Shown here piece by piece: positions 51,372-60,718 of a stretch of 64,000 nt of DNA. The notes beneath the pieces were generated by a model that was not told the DNA's origin, did not search any database, and saw only the letters and a program-made list of their open reading frames with translations. The translations under genes and the position numbers were made by a program. The stretch is from Micromonospora avicenniae (GTDB lineage Bacteria > Actinomycetota > Actinomycetes > Mycobacteriales > Micromonosporaceae). Each line of letters begins with the position of its first letter. Position 1 is the stretch's first letter. The stretch lies in the NCBI RefSeq assembly GCF_900156065.1, contig NZ_FTNF01000011.1, positions 158,457 through 222,456 of the forward strand, in the 5' to 3' direction.

Positions 51372-52823
51372 TCAGGGCGCGGTGCTGCCCCGCTTCTCCT
51401 CCTGGGCCAGCACCGCGTCACGGTGCTCCGGCTCGTCGCGGCGGATCAACTCCGCGGCGAGCCGCGGGTCGTCGACCAGCCGACCCCGGTTGTGGTGCAG
51501 GAACATCTCGAACCCGCCGGTGTACGGGCAGGCCAGGTCGCCGAGCGCCTGCTCCGGCGCGTACCGGCAGCCGGCACAGTAGTCACTGATTTCATCGATG
51601 TACGTGCCGTCAACCGCGTACGGGCGGGTCTCCACCGGGGACGGATCCGCGTAGTGGCTCATGCCGAGCACCGTCGCGTTCATCACCCAGTCCGTGCCGT
51701 CGACGAACGAACGCTGGAACCAGTCGACCAGTTCGGCCGGCCGCCACCCGCGTTGCAGCGCGTAGTTGCCGAGCACCAGCAGCCGGGGACCATGATGGGT
51801 GAACCCGGCGTCGCGTACCGTGGCCAGCACGTCGGCGAGGCAGCGCGCCTCGACCGCGTCCGCGTCCAGCTCGGCGAACCACTGCGGAAGGGGCTCGGCG
51901 CCGGACAGCGCGCCGGCGCCCGGAAACCTGGGCTCGGCGTACCAGTAGAGCTGCCAGAGGAACTCGCGCCAGCCGAGCAGCCCGCGGATGAAGAGTTCCG
52001 CGGCGGCCCGTGGCGCCAACCCGTCGCGCCAGGCCCGTTCCGCCGCCTGTACCGCCGGCCGCGGGTCCAGCAGGCCGAGGTTGAACGACGAGGAGAGCCC
52101 ACTGTGCGTCAGCAGCGGGTCGTGCGCGCTCATCACCTCGGCGTACCTGTCGTATTCCGGCAGCCGGTGGCGGAGGAAGTGCGCGAGCCTGGTGCGCGCC
52201 TCGGTGTGCGTGGCGGGGAAGCGGCGGGGGCCGTCGCGGCCCACGAACCGCACCCCGTCGGCCGCCCACCGGTCCAGGTCGTGGCGCACCTGCGCGTCGA
52301 TGTCATCCTCGACGACCGGCGGTGGCGGCGGTACGGGCTGGGTGGCGTCGGCCGAGCGGGGCGGACGGTGGGCCGGCGCGCTCCCGGCCGGGGCGCGGAG
52401 CAGCCCGTGGCGGTCGAGGGCGTGCCGGTAGAAGTCGTCCATCCGCAGCGGGCCGTGCTGTTGCTCGGCCCAGGCCGCGAAGTCCGCCGGGCTCGTGATG
52501 AACCCGCGGGCCGGCAGCACCGCCAGGCCGGGTACGGAACGCGCGAAGCGCATCGCCGCCCGCGAGTGTGGATGACAGACCTCGACCGGCTCGGCGAGCC
52601 GGTCGAACGCCTCCCGGAACGTGCCGGCCCGCAGCAGCAGCGCGCGGTCGCCGAGTTCAGCGGCGCGGTGCCGCAGGCTGGAGAGGATTAGGTGCGCCTT
52701 CTGCCGGTGCATCGGTCGTCGCCGGAACAGTTCCCGCGCCTCGATGAGCAACACCGGTTGGTCGGAGTCGTCGAGGAAGTGGGGCCCGAGCTGGTCGGCG
52801 AGCAGCCATCGACGGCAAGACAT
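51372..52823 (-). CDS. Cryptochrome/photolyase-related protein of the iron-sulfur (FeS-BCP/PhrB) type
   Basis: A 483-residue photolyase-like flavoprotein. It has the N-terminal alpha/beta domain (RRWLLADQLGPHFLDD), the FAD-binding helical part (FNLGLLDPRPAV, IRGLLGWREFLWQLYW, FTHHGPRLLVLGNYALQRGWRP, DGTDWVMNATVLGMSHYAD) and four cysteines (EARCL, DYCAGC, LACPY) placed as the 4Fe-4S ligands of (6-4) photolyases. Probably repairs (6-4) photoproducts or senses light. CAGAAT 6 bases before the ATG suggests a leaderless transcript. Confidence 0.92.
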   Translation of the reverse strand: MSCRRWLLADQLGPHFLDDSDQPVLLIEARELFRRRPMHRQKAHLILSSLRHRAAELGDRALLLRAGTFREAFDRLAEPVEVCHPHSRAAMRFARSVPGLAVLPARGFITSPADFAAWAEQQHGPLRMDDFYRHALDRHGLLRAPAGSAPAHRPPRSADATQPVPPPPPVVEDDIDAQVRHDLDRWAADGVRFVGRDGPRRFPATHTEARTRLAHFLRHRLPEYDRYAEVMSAHDPLLTHSGLSSSFNLGLLDPRPAVQAAERAWRDGLAPRAAAELFIRGLLGWREFLWQLYWYAEPRFPGAGALSGAEPLPQWFAELDADAVEARCLADVLATVRDAGFTHHGPRLLVLGNYALQRGWRPAELVDWFQRSFVDGTDWVMNATVLGMSHYADPSPVETRPYAVDGTYIDEISDYCAGCRYAPEQALGDLACPYTGGFEMFLHHNRGRLVDDPRLAAELIRRDEPEHRDAVLAQEEKRGSTAP

Positions 52824-52901
52824 GACGCAATTCTGCCCACTTGAGCGCGCCGTGTCCCATACCGGATGTGTACGGGTCGTCGCGTTCAGTGGATCGGCCG
52901 C

Positions 52902-54116
52902 TCACTCCGCCTCGACCGGACCGCCGCCGTCGCTCGCGGTGGGGCCCGGGTCGGTGGCGTCCGGCGAGGTGCTCAGCCTCCGCGCCAGCACGGTGACCGC
53001 CACCAGGCAGAACAGCAGGACCGCCACGAGGTGTACCGGCGCCGGCCCGAGCGGGACGAGCAGCACCAACGCCGCCGTGCCAAGGCACGCCGCGGTCAGC
53101 CACCGGTGCTGTCGGCGACGCACGTGCAGCGCCCAGAGGGTGACCACGTACACCGCCACCGGCACGGCCACCGCGTAACCGGCGGTCAGACCGGAGACAT
53201 GGCTGTCGTCGCGTTCGTGGTCCACCTCCACCGCCAGGCCGGCGCCCACCGCGCCGATCGAGGCGAAGATCAGGTAGTGGCCGTATCCCCAGAACAGTGC
53301 GTGCCGCAGCCGGTTCGAGACCGCCGCCGGCCGGTCGAAGTAGAGCCACCAGAGCGCGAACACGATCACCGTGCCGGCGGCGGCGAGGGACCAGAGGTGA
53401 CGGTCGCCCGCGTCCAACCCGGTTTGGATCGCCAGCGACGTCACCAGCACCACCTCGCCGAGCACGATCAGCGTGAACAGGCCGTACCGTTCGACGATGT
53501 GCCGCGGATGCCAGGGGGTCATCCCGGGCCGCTCCGCCACCGCCGGCACGAGTACCTCGGCGAGCGCCAGCACCAGGAAGGAGGCCGCCAACCAGCTGTC
53601 CGGCAGGGTGAGCCGAAGCAGCCAGCCGACCTGCACCACGAACACCCCGCCGGCGTACCGGAGTGCGGCGCGCCGGTGGTCCGGATCGCCGGCCGCGGCT
53701 CGTACCCACTGCACGATCGTGGCCAGGCGCATCACCACGTACCCGAACGTGATCGTGGCGAAGTCGCCCTCGGTGAACGCGCGCGGTACCCCCGAGGCCA
53801 GGATCAGCGCGCCGGCGATCTCCACGAACGTCGTGATCCGGTAGACGTCGTCGTCGGTGTCGTACGCGGAGGCGAACCAGGTGAAGTTCATCCAGGCCCA
53901 CCAGATGGCGAAGAAGACCATGAGGTAGCGCCCGACCGCGAGGTCGAGGTGCCCCTCCGACAACGCGTGGTGCAGGCTGTCGGCGGCCTGCGCCACGGCC
54001 ACCACGAAGCAGAGGTCGAAGAAGAGCTCCAGCGGGGTCGCGGTGCGGTGCGGTTCGTCGCGTCGCCGTCCGGTCATCCGCCGGTACCACGGGCGTGCCG
54101 AGCGGGTCTGGGTCAC
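52902..54116 (-). CDS. Low-temperature-requirement A (LtrA) family membrane protein
   Basis: A 404-residue polytopic protein with about ten helices. The diagnostic start is TPLELFFDLCFVVAVAQAADSLHHAL, followed by WWAWMNFTWFASAYDTDDDVYR and HPRHIVERYGLFTLIVLGEVVL. Function of the family is unclear. GTG 54116 is preceded by GAGGAG. Confidence 0.93.
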   Translation of the reverse strand: MTQTRSARPWYRRMTGRRRDEPHRTATPLELFFDLCFVVAVAQAADSLHHALSEGHLDLAVGRYLMVFFAIWWAWMNFTWFASAYDTDDDVYRITTFVEIAGALILASGVPRAFTEGDFATITFGYVVMRLATIVQWVRAAAGDPDHRRAALRYAGGVFVVQVGWLLRLTLPDSWLAASFLVLALAEVLVPAVAERPGMTPWHPRHIVERYGLFTLIVLGEVVLVTSLAIQTGLDAGDRHLWSLAAAGTVIVFALWWLYFDRPAAVSNRLRHALFWGYGHYLIFASIGAVGAGLAVEVDHERDDSHVSGLTAGYAVAVPVAVYVVTLWALHVRRRQHRWLTAACLGTAALVLLVPLGPAPVHLVAVLLFCLVAVTVLARRLSTSPDATDPGPTASDGGGPVEAE

Positions 54117-54225
54117 ACACGCTCCTCGGGCCGGCCGTCGCCCAAACGATAGCGAGCAGGCCCGCCCGGGTGGGTCGAGTTCGCGTCCGACCGTGCCGGC
54201 GCGCGCCGGGTGGAATGGTGGGCGA

Positions 54226-55338
54226 ATGGCTGACGACACCATCCGCCTGTTTCTCGGCGGCGACGTGATGACCGGCCGTGGCGTGGACGCGATACTGCCG
54301 CACCCGGGCCCGCCCGACCTGCGGGAGGAACTGGTCCACGACGCGCGTGAGTACGTGCGGCTGGCCGAGCGGACGAACGGTCCACTGCCGCGCCCCGTAC
54401 CGGTGAGCTGGCCGTGGGGCGCGGCGCTGGAGCTGCTCGACCAGCTGCGCCCGCACGCGCGGATCGTGAACCTGGAGACGGCGGTGACCGGGCGGGGCGT
54501 GCATGAGCCGGGCAAGGCTGTGCACTACCGGATGCACCCGGGCAACGCGTCCTGCCTCGCCGCGGCCCGGCTCGACGTCTGCGCGCTGGCGAACAACCAC
54601 GTCCTCGACTTCGGCCCGGATGGGCTCAGCGACACGCTCGACGCAATGGACGGCGTCGGCGTCGCGACGGCCGGCGCCGGCCGGGACGCCGACTCGGCCT
54701 GGCGGCCGGCCCCGGTGGATCTCGCCGGTGGCCGCCGGCTGCTGGTCTTCGGCGTGGCCGCCGGGTCGAGCGGGGTGTCACCGCACTGGGCGGCCACGGC
54801 GGACCGGCCTGGCGTGGCGTACCTTCCCGAGGTTTCGGGGGCCGCCGCGGACGCGTTGGCCGAGCGGATCGCGGCGCAGGCCGGACCGGCCGACCGGGTG
54901 CTGGTCTCCGTGCACTGGGGCTCCAACTGGGGGTACGACGTGACGCGGGAGCAGGTCACGTTCGCCCATCGCCTGCTCGACGCGGGAGTCGACGTGGTGC
55001 ACGGCCACTCGTCGCACCATCCTCGCCCGGTGCAGGTCCACCGGGGACGGCTGATCCTCTACGGCTGCGGCGACCTCGTGGACGACTACGAGGGAATCGG
55101 TGGTCACGAGGCGTACCGGCCACACCTGCGGCTGCTCTGGCTGCCCACCCTCGACGCCGCGACCGGTGAGCTGCGGGACCTGCGCGCGGCCCCGATGCGG
55201 GTGCGCCGGATGCGGCTGGAACGGGCCGCGCCGGACGAGGCCGCCTGGCTCGCCGACCTGCTCGGCCGGATCGGCGAACGGTTCGAGGTGGACCCCGACG
55301 GGCTGCTTCGCCGTGCCGAACGGTCCGAGTCGGACTGA
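54226..55338 (+). CDS. CapA-family (PGA_cap) metallophosphatase-like protein
   Basis: A 370-residue CapA-domain protein. Motifs GGDVMTGRG, VNLETAVTG, LANNHVLDFG, VSVHWGSNWG and VHGHSSHHPRP supply the metal ligands of the calcineurin-like fold. There is no signal peptide or membrane helix, unlike polyglutamate capsule CapA, so a cytoplasmic role is likely. ATG 54226 chosen; no strong ribosome site. Confidence 0.9.
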   Translation: MADDTIRLFLGGDVMTGRGVDAILPHPGPPDLREELVHDAREYVRLAERTNGPLPRPVPVSWPWGAALELLDQLRPHARIVNLETAVTGRGVHEPGKAVHYRMHPGNASCLAAARLDVCALANNHVLDFGPDGLSDTLDAMDGVGVATAGAGRDADSAWRPAPVDLAGGRRLLVFGVAAGSSGVSPHWAATADRPGVAYLPEVSGAAADALAERIAAQAGPADRVLVSVHWGSNWGYDVTREQVTFAHRLLDAGVDVVHGHSSHHPRPVQVHRGRLILYGCGDLVDDYEGIGGHEAYRPHLRLLWLPTLDAATGELRDLRAAPMRVRRMRLERAAPDEAAWLADLLGRIGERFEVDPDGLLRRAERSESD

Positions 55339-55458
55339 TTTCGTGCGGTTGATGGTCATCGACGGGAACGCCGACCATCCCTAGCATGGGGGTGAATGGA
55401 TCTTCGGAATCCACCCCTTGGCCGTACCCGGCCATCAGTCCGATCGAAGGAGACGCGA

Positions 55459-57342
55459 GTGCGTCGATCTCCCCATTTAGCACTGCTCGGCGTCGGCGTG
55501 TCCGGCGCGCTGCTGCTGAGCGCCGCCCCCGCGAGCGCCGCGGCGTCGCCCGCCGCCGCGCCGCAGCCGGGCATCGTGGTCAGTGACGGCATGACCCAGC
55601 CGGTGTTCTCGCTCGCCGACGCGATCGAGGAACGGGTGTACGTGCAGACCCCGGTCGACACCGACCACGACGGCCGCCCCGACCGGGTGGCCATCGACAT
55701 CTCCCGCCCGCGGGAGACCGCCACGCAGGGCCTCAAGGTGCCGGTCATCTTCGAGCACAGCCCCTACCGCAAGGACACCTGGGGCGACGTGCCCTACCCG
55801 AGCGTGCTGGTCGACGACCTGCCGCAGAACGGCCAGACCGGCCACTCCGGGCTGAGGGCGCTCGACATGGGCGTGCAGCGCGCGGAGGCGAAGGCGAACC
55901 TGCCCGGCTCGCTCGACGACTACTACGTGCCGCGCGGCTACGCCGTGGTGCTCGGCCAGAGCGTCGGCACCGCCGACTCCGACGGCTGCCCCACCAGCGG
56001 CGACCAGGCCGAGACGCTCGGCACGAAGGCGGTCATCGACTGGCTGAACGGGCGGGCGAAGGGCTACGACGCCGGCGGCGCCCCGGTCACCGCCGGCTGG
56101 ACCACCGGCGCGGTCGGTATGACCGGTGTCTCCTACAACGGCACCCTGCCCAACCAGGTCGCCACGACCGGCGTCGAGGGTCTCAAGACCATCGTGCCGG
56201 TCTCCGCGATCAGCAGCTGGTACGACTACTACCGGGCCAACGGCCTGGTCGTCGCACCCGGCACCTACCAGGGTGAGGACACCGACATCCTCGCCCAGTT
56301 CACCGCCGGGCAGACCCGCGCCGAGGGCCCCTGCGCCGACGAGATCGCGAAGCTCACCGAGGAGCAGGACCGGGTCACCGGCGACTACACGAAGTTCTGG
56401 GCGGACCGCGACTACCTCGACGCGCGGAACGTGCACGCGAGCGTCTTCGTCGTACACGGCCTCAACGACTGGAACGTGAAGACCGAGCACTTCGCCGGCT
56501 GGTGGGACCAGCTCGCCAAGCGCGACGTCCCGCGCAAGATCTGGCTGCACCAGGGCGGGCACGGCGGCCCCGGCAACAACGCGTCGGTGACCCTGCCGGA
56601 CGGCCGCACCTGGACGTACAAGCAGACCGAGAACCGCTGGTTCGACTACTGGCTGTGGAACGTGCCGAACGGGATCATGGACGAGCCGACCGCCGTGCTG
56701 CAGCGGGAGGACCGGGCCTACACCACGTACGCCAACTGGCCGGACCCGGGGGCACGCGAGGTCGCGGTGAAGCTGGCCGCCACCAACGCCACCCAGCCCG
56801 GCACGCTCACCACCGGCAAGCGGCCGAAGGGCAAGGTCGAGCAGAGCTTCGTCGACGAGGGCCGCACCATCGGACCGGACGCCCTGGTGGCCGGCCCGGA
56901 CGCGGCGAGCCCGAACCGACTCGCCTACCTCTCCCCGGCGCTCGAGCAGGATGTCCGCATCTCCGGGCGGCCGGAGATGCGGCTGCGGATGGCGATCGAC
57001 AACAAGCCGGACGCGAACCTGACCACCTACCTGGTCGACTACGGCCCGGCCGGCTCGACCGCCGCGCCGACCGTGGTGACCCGGGGCTGGATGGACCCGC
57101 AGAACCGCAAGAGCGCGGCCCGCACGGAGCAGCTCAAGCAGGGCAAGTTGTACGACTTCCGGTGGACCCTCGAGCCGAAGGACTACATCTTCCCGGCCGG
57201 CCACCGGATCGGCGTGGTCGTCTTCTCCAGCGACCAGGAGTACACCTTGCTGCCGAACGGCGGCACGGAGCTGCGCGTCGCGCCGGACCACAGCGAACTG
57301 CGGCTGCCCGTGGTCGGGGGACAGGGCGTGCTCGGCTTCTGA
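55459..57342 (+). CDS. Secreted Xaa-Pro dipeptidyl-peptidase, S15 family
   Basis: A 627-residue exported serine peptidase/acylase. The signal peptide is residues 1-30 (ending ASAAA). The S15 domain holds nucleophile Ser225 in GVSYNG, Asp337 in GLNDWNVK and His368 in QGGHGG. A C-terminal beta-sandwich (PEMRLRMAIDNKPDANLTTYLVDY) is typical. GTG 55459 has GAAGGAG upstream; an ATG 63 bases earlier would spoil the signal peptide. Confidence 0.93.
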   Translation: MRRSPHLALLGVGVSGALLLSAAPASAAASPAAAPQPGIVVSDGMTQPVFSLADAIEERVYVQTPVDTDHDGRPDRVAIDISRPRETATQGLKVPVIFEHSPYRKDTWGDVPYPSVLVDDLPQNGQTGHSGLRALDMGVQRAEAKANLPGSLDDYYVPRGYAVVLGQSVGTADSDGCPTSGDQAETLGTKAVIDWLNGRAKGYDAGGAPVTAGWTTGAVGMTGVSYNGTLPNQVATTGVEGLKTIVPVSAISSWYDYYRANGLVVAPGTYQGEDTDILAQFTAGQTRAEGPCADEIAKLTEEQDRVTGDYTKFWADRDYLDARNVHASVFVVHGLNDWNVKTEHFAGWWDQLAKRDVPRKIWLHQGGHGGPGNNASVTLPDGRTWTYKQTENRWFDYWLWNVPNGIMDEPTAVLQREDRAYTTYANWPDPGAREVAVKLAATNATQPGTLTTGKRPKGKVEQSFVDEGRTIGPDALVAGPDAASPNRLAYLSPALEQDVRISGRPEMRLRMAIDNKPDANLTTYLVDYGPAGSTAAPTVVTRGWMDPQNRKSAARTEQLKQGKLYDFRWTLEPKDYIFPAGHRIGVVVFSSDQEYTLLPNGGTELRVAPDHSELRLPVVGGQGVLGF

Positions 57343-57400
57343 GCCGACCCACGAGCCGTCCGAGCCGTCCGAGTACGGCCGACCGAAGGCACTGATCGAG

Positions 57401-57431
57401 ATGGGGCAGTCCCGCAGCGGGACTGCCCCAT
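57401..57431. terminator. Perfect 14-bp terminator hairpin
   Basis: ATGGGGCAGTCCCG (57401-57414) pairs exactly with 57418-57431 over a 3-base loop, 58 bases after the peptidase stop. No U-tract. Confidence 0.8.
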
Positions 57432-57557
57432 CCGCGTGTCCGGGCTGGTCACGCCACGCCGGCGCGACGGCCCGGTCGGGAGCGTGGGCCGGTGGTCCAC
57501 GCCACGTTGCCGGTGACCGGCCCCGAGCCGATCCGACGTCCGGCCGAGGATGGACGT

Positions 57558-58892
57558 ATGACGGCTACCGCGGACACCGCGGTGAGCGCCGCCGCTCCCG
57601 CACGCCGCCGAGCCGTACTGGTCTGGGGCGTGGCACTCGCCGCGTACGTGGCCGCGGTCTTCCACCGCAGCTCGCTCGGCGTCACCGGGGTCGACGCCAC
57701 CCACCGCTTCGACATCAACGCCTCCGCGTTGGCCACCTTCTCCGTGGCCCAGCTCGCCGTGTACGCGGCGATGCAGGTTCCGGTCGGGGTGCTGCTCGAC
57801 CGCTTCGGCTCGCGCCGGCTGCTCATCACCGGCGGCGCGTTGATGGTCGCCGGGCAGCTCTGCTTCGCCCTCGCCACCGACGTGCGTCTCGCCGTGGTGG
57901 CCCGGATCCTCGTCGGGCTCGGCGACGCGATGACGTTCATCAGCGTGCTACGCATCGTGACCTTCTGGTTCCCAGGTCGGGCCAACCCGCTCATCGTGCA
58001 GCTCACCGGCACGCTCGGGCAGCTCGGCGCCGTCCTCGGCGCGGTGCCCCTGGTGGCGCTGCTGCACCACTTCGGCTGGACACCGGCGTTCCTCGTCGCC
58101 GCGGCACTCGGCACGACAGTCGTGCTCCTGGTCCTCGTCGCGGTACGCGACACCCCGTACCGGGAGACCCTCGCCGGCCCGCCGCCCCGGCCCGGTGCCG
58201 TCCGCCGGGAGCTGGCCGCCGCCTGGGCCCAGCCCGGCACCCGGCTGGGCCTCTGGACGCACTTCGTCACCCAGTTCTCCGGCTCGGTCTTCGCGCTGCT
58301 CTGGGGCTACCCGTTCCTGGTTCAGGGGCAGGGCCTCACGCCCACCACGGCGGCGTCCCTGCTCACCCTGATGACGGTGGCCGGCCTGCTGGTCGGACCG
58401 GTGCTGGCTCACCTCTGCGCCCGGCACCCGTACCGTCGCTCGGTGCTCGTCTTCACGGTCGTGGCGGCCACCGCGGCGGTCTGGGCCGTGGTGCTCGCCT
58501 GGCCCGGGCCCGCGCCGCACTGGCTGCTGGTGGCACTGGTGCTGGTGCTCGCCGTCAACGGACCCGCCTCGATCATCGGCTTCGACTACGCGCGCACCTT
58601 CAACCCGGCCAGCCGCATCGGCAGCGCCACCGGCATCGTCAACGTGGGCGGTTTCGTAGCCTCCATCGTGCTGGTGCTCGCCGTCGGCGTCGTGCTCGAC
58701 TCGGCGACCCCGGCGGGGCGGCAGACCCCCGACCTCGACGCGTTCCGTTGGGCCTTCGCGCTGCAGTACGTGCTCTGGTCGCTCGGCGCGGTGCAGGTGT
58801 TCCGGCACCGCAACGCGACCCGCCGCCGGCTCGCTGCCGAGTCGTCCAGGCGTGTCGAGCCCGCGGTGGCGGTCACGACGGGGCGGCGCTGA
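57558..58892 (+). CDS. MFS transporter
   Basis: A 444-residue major facilitator with 12 helices (YVAAVFHRSSLGVTGVDATHRFDI, MQVPVGVLLDRFGSRRLLI as motif A, RILVGLGDAMTFISVLRIVTFWFPGRANPLIVQLTG). This resembles nitrate/oxalate-type and hexuronate-like MFS branches; substrate not assignable. ATG 57558 follows GAGGAT by 6 bases (possible leaderless start). Confidence 0.9.
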   Translation: MTATADTAVSAAAPARRRAVLVWGVALAAYVAAVFHRSSLGVTGVDATHRFDINASALATFSVAQLAVYAAMQVPVGVLLDRFGSRRLLITGGALMVAGQLCFALATDVRLAVVARILVGLGDAMTFISVLRIVTFWFPGRANPLIVQLTGTLGQLGAVLGAVPLVALLHHFGWTPAFLVAAALGTTVVLLVLVAVRDTPYRETLAGPPPRPGAVRRELAAAWAQPGTRLGLWTHFVTQFSGSVFALLWGYPFLVQGQGLTPTTAASLLTLMTVAGLLVGPVLAHLCARHPYRRSVLVFTVVAATAAVWAVVLAWPGPAPHWLLVALVLVLAVNGPASIIGFDYARTFNPASRIGSATGIVNVGGFVASIVLVLAVGVVLDSATPAGRQTPDLDAFRWAFALQYVLWSLGAVQVFRHRNATRRRLAAESSRRVEPAVAVTTGRR

Positions 58893-58904
58893 CGCCGCGC
58901 GGGG

Positions 58905-58952
58905 CAGGTCAGCGGCGCAGCCGCCGCGCAGGTCAGCGGCGCAGCCGCCGCG
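58905..58952. repeat. 24-bp perfect tandem duplication at the end of the DoxX gene
   Basis: Two identical 24-bp units, 58905-58928 and 58929-58952, each beginning CAGGTCAGCGGCGCAGCC. The second contains the DoxX stop codon; the first repeats it outside the gene. Confidence 0.9.
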
Positions 58953-59352
58953 GAATGAGGCCGTCCAGCACCAGGGTCAGCCCGGCGCCGACCAGCCAGA
59001 CGTCCTTGGCGAGCCCGGAACCCGCCTCGGTGGGGCGTACGCTGCCCGGTTGGCGCAGCCCCGGCGTCTTCAGGTAGAGCTGCACGAGCCCGGCGCCGAA
59101 GGCGGTGAGCCCGAGCCCGACCAGCGCCGACGGCACCAGCGGGACGAGCAGGGCGGCGCCCAGCGCCAACTCGCTGTACGACAGCACCTTGGCGAACCGG
59201 TCGGGGGGAACCTGCCGTAGTTGCGGGATCGCCCCGACTGCCATGCTGTGGGTCGCCTGGGCCGCCTCGCCCTCCAGGTTTCGCTTGGTCAGCCCGGAGT
59301 TGAGCATGTACGCGCCGATGGAAGCGCGCAGCGGCACATGTGCAATTCTCAT
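58933..59352 (-). CDS. DoxX-family membrane protein
   Basis: A 139-residue four-helix protein (LRASIGAYMLNSGLTKRN at the start, LSYSELALGAALLVPLVPSALVGLGLTAFGAGLVQLYLKTPG, VWLVGAGLTLVLDGL). DoxX proteins are thought to be small redox-related membrane subunits. ATG 59352 with GGGAG upstream. The 277 bp between it and mscR hold a divergent promoter region and no gene. Confidence 0.88.
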   Translation of the reverse strand: MRIAHVPLRASIGAYMLNSGLTKRNLEGEAAQATHSMAVGAIPQLRQVPPDRFAKVLSYSELALGAALLVPLVPSALVGLGLTAFGAGLVQLYLKTPGLRQPGSVRPTEAGSGLAKDVWLVGAGLTLVLDGLIPRRLRR

Positions 59353-59629
59353 GACCACTCCCGCGGTGAGGCCGGATCGTGCCCCCGCCTACCCCTCGAT
59401 CGGGCCGGTTAACCCGCCACGACGCGGCCTTGTCGTCGGCGTGTGCGTCGGACCCGGGTGGCGCTCAGCCGCCCGGCCCTAGGCCGGATGGACGGTTTCC
59501 GATAGGTTCACCTCGGGTCGATCATCGAAGCCCGCGGGCACCCGGTCGTCGTCGGGGTCCGCGGTGCCCGGCAGCCGCACCGGCCCCGGCGGCCGATCCG
59601 CCACCACCGCTCGACCAGGAGGGAAAAGC

Positions 59630-60718
59630 GTGAGCCAGGAGGTCCGGGGAGTCATCTCCCGCAGCAAGGGCGCGCCGGTCGAGATCACCACGATCGTGGT
59701 GCCGGACCCGGGGCCCGGTGAGGCGATCGTCCGGATCCAGTCGTGCGGGGTCTGCCACACCGACCTGCACTACCGCGAGGGCGGCATCAACGACGACTAC
59801 CCGTTCCTGCTCGGGCACGAGGCGGCCGGGATCGTCGAGGAGATCGGCGAGGGGGTCACCGAGGTCGACCCGGGTGACTTCGTGATCCTGAACTGGCGCG
59901 CGGTCTGCGGCGTCTGCCGAGCCTGTCGGCGCGGCCGCCCCTGGTACTGCTTCGCCACCCACAACGCCGCCCGGAAGATGACCCTCACCGACGGCACCGA
60001 ACTGACCCCTGCCCTGGGCATCGGCGCCTTCGCCGAGAAGACGCTGGTGCACGCCGGGCAGTGCACCAAGGTCGACCCGGCCGCTCGACCGGCCGCGGTG
60101 GGGCTGCTCGGCTGCGGGGTCATGGCGGGCCTGGGCGCGGCCATGAACACCGGCGGGGTCAGCCGGGGCGACTCGGTGGCGGTGATCGGTTGCGGTGGTG
60201 TCGGTGACGCCGCGGTCGCCGGGGCGGCGCTGGCCGGCGCGACGACGATCATCGCGATCGACACCGACGCCCGCAAGCTCGACTGGGCGCGCAAGTTCGG
60301 TGCCACGCACACGGTCGACGCCACGGCTGCGGACCCGGTCGAGGCGATCCGCGCGGCCACCGGCGGGTTCGGCGCCGACGTGGTGATCGACGCGGTGGGC
60401 CGACCGGAGACGTGGAAGCAGGCGTTCTACGCTCGTGATCTCGCCGGCACGGTGGTGCTGGTCGGCGTACCGACCCCGGAGATGACCGTCGAAGTGCCGC
60501 TGCTCGACGTGTTCGGCCGCGGCGGTGCACTCAAGTCCAGCTGGTACGGCGACTGCCTGCCCAGCCGCGACTTCCCCATGCTGACCGAGCTCTACCTGCA
60601 GGGCCGCCTCGACCTCGACGCGTTCGTCACCGAGGAGATCGCGCTGGACCAGGTGGAGCAGGCGTTCGAGCGGATGCACCACGGCGACGTGCTGCGCTCG
60701 GTGGTGGTACTTCCGTGA
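59630..60718 (+). CDS. mscR: S-(hydroxymethyl)mycothiol dehydrogenase (mycothiol-dependent formaldehyde dehydrogenase)
   Basis: A 362-residue zinc alcohol dehydrogenase that oxidises the formaldehyde-mycothiol adduct and can reduce S-nitrosomycothiol. Seen: catalytic zinc CGVCHTDLHYREGGINDDYPFLLGHEAAG, structural zinc cysteines CGVCRACRRGRPWYC, VAVIGCGGVGDAAVAGAALAGA (NAD) and GALKSSWYGDCLPSRDFP, all close to my memory of the mycobacterial enzyme. GTG 59630 follows AGGAGGGA. It overlaps the next gene, as in mycobacteria. Confidence 0.95.
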   Translation: MSQEVRGVISRSKGAPVEITTIVVPDPGPGEAIVRIQSCGVCHTDLHYREGGINDDYPFLLGHEAAGIVEEIGEGVTEVDPGDFVILNWRAVCGVCRACRRGRPWYCFATHNAARKMTLTDGTELTPALGIGAFAEKTLVHAGQCTKVDPAARPAAVGLLGCGVMAGLGAAMNTGGVSRGDSVAVIGCGGVGDAAVAGAALAGATTIIAIDTDARKLDWARKFGATHTVDATAADPVEAIRAATGGFGADVVIDAVGRPETWKQAFYARDLAGTVVLVGVPTPEMTVEVPLLDVFGRGGALKSSWYGDCLPSRDFPMLTELYLQGRLDLDAFVTEEIALDQVEQAFERMHHGDVLRSVVVLP

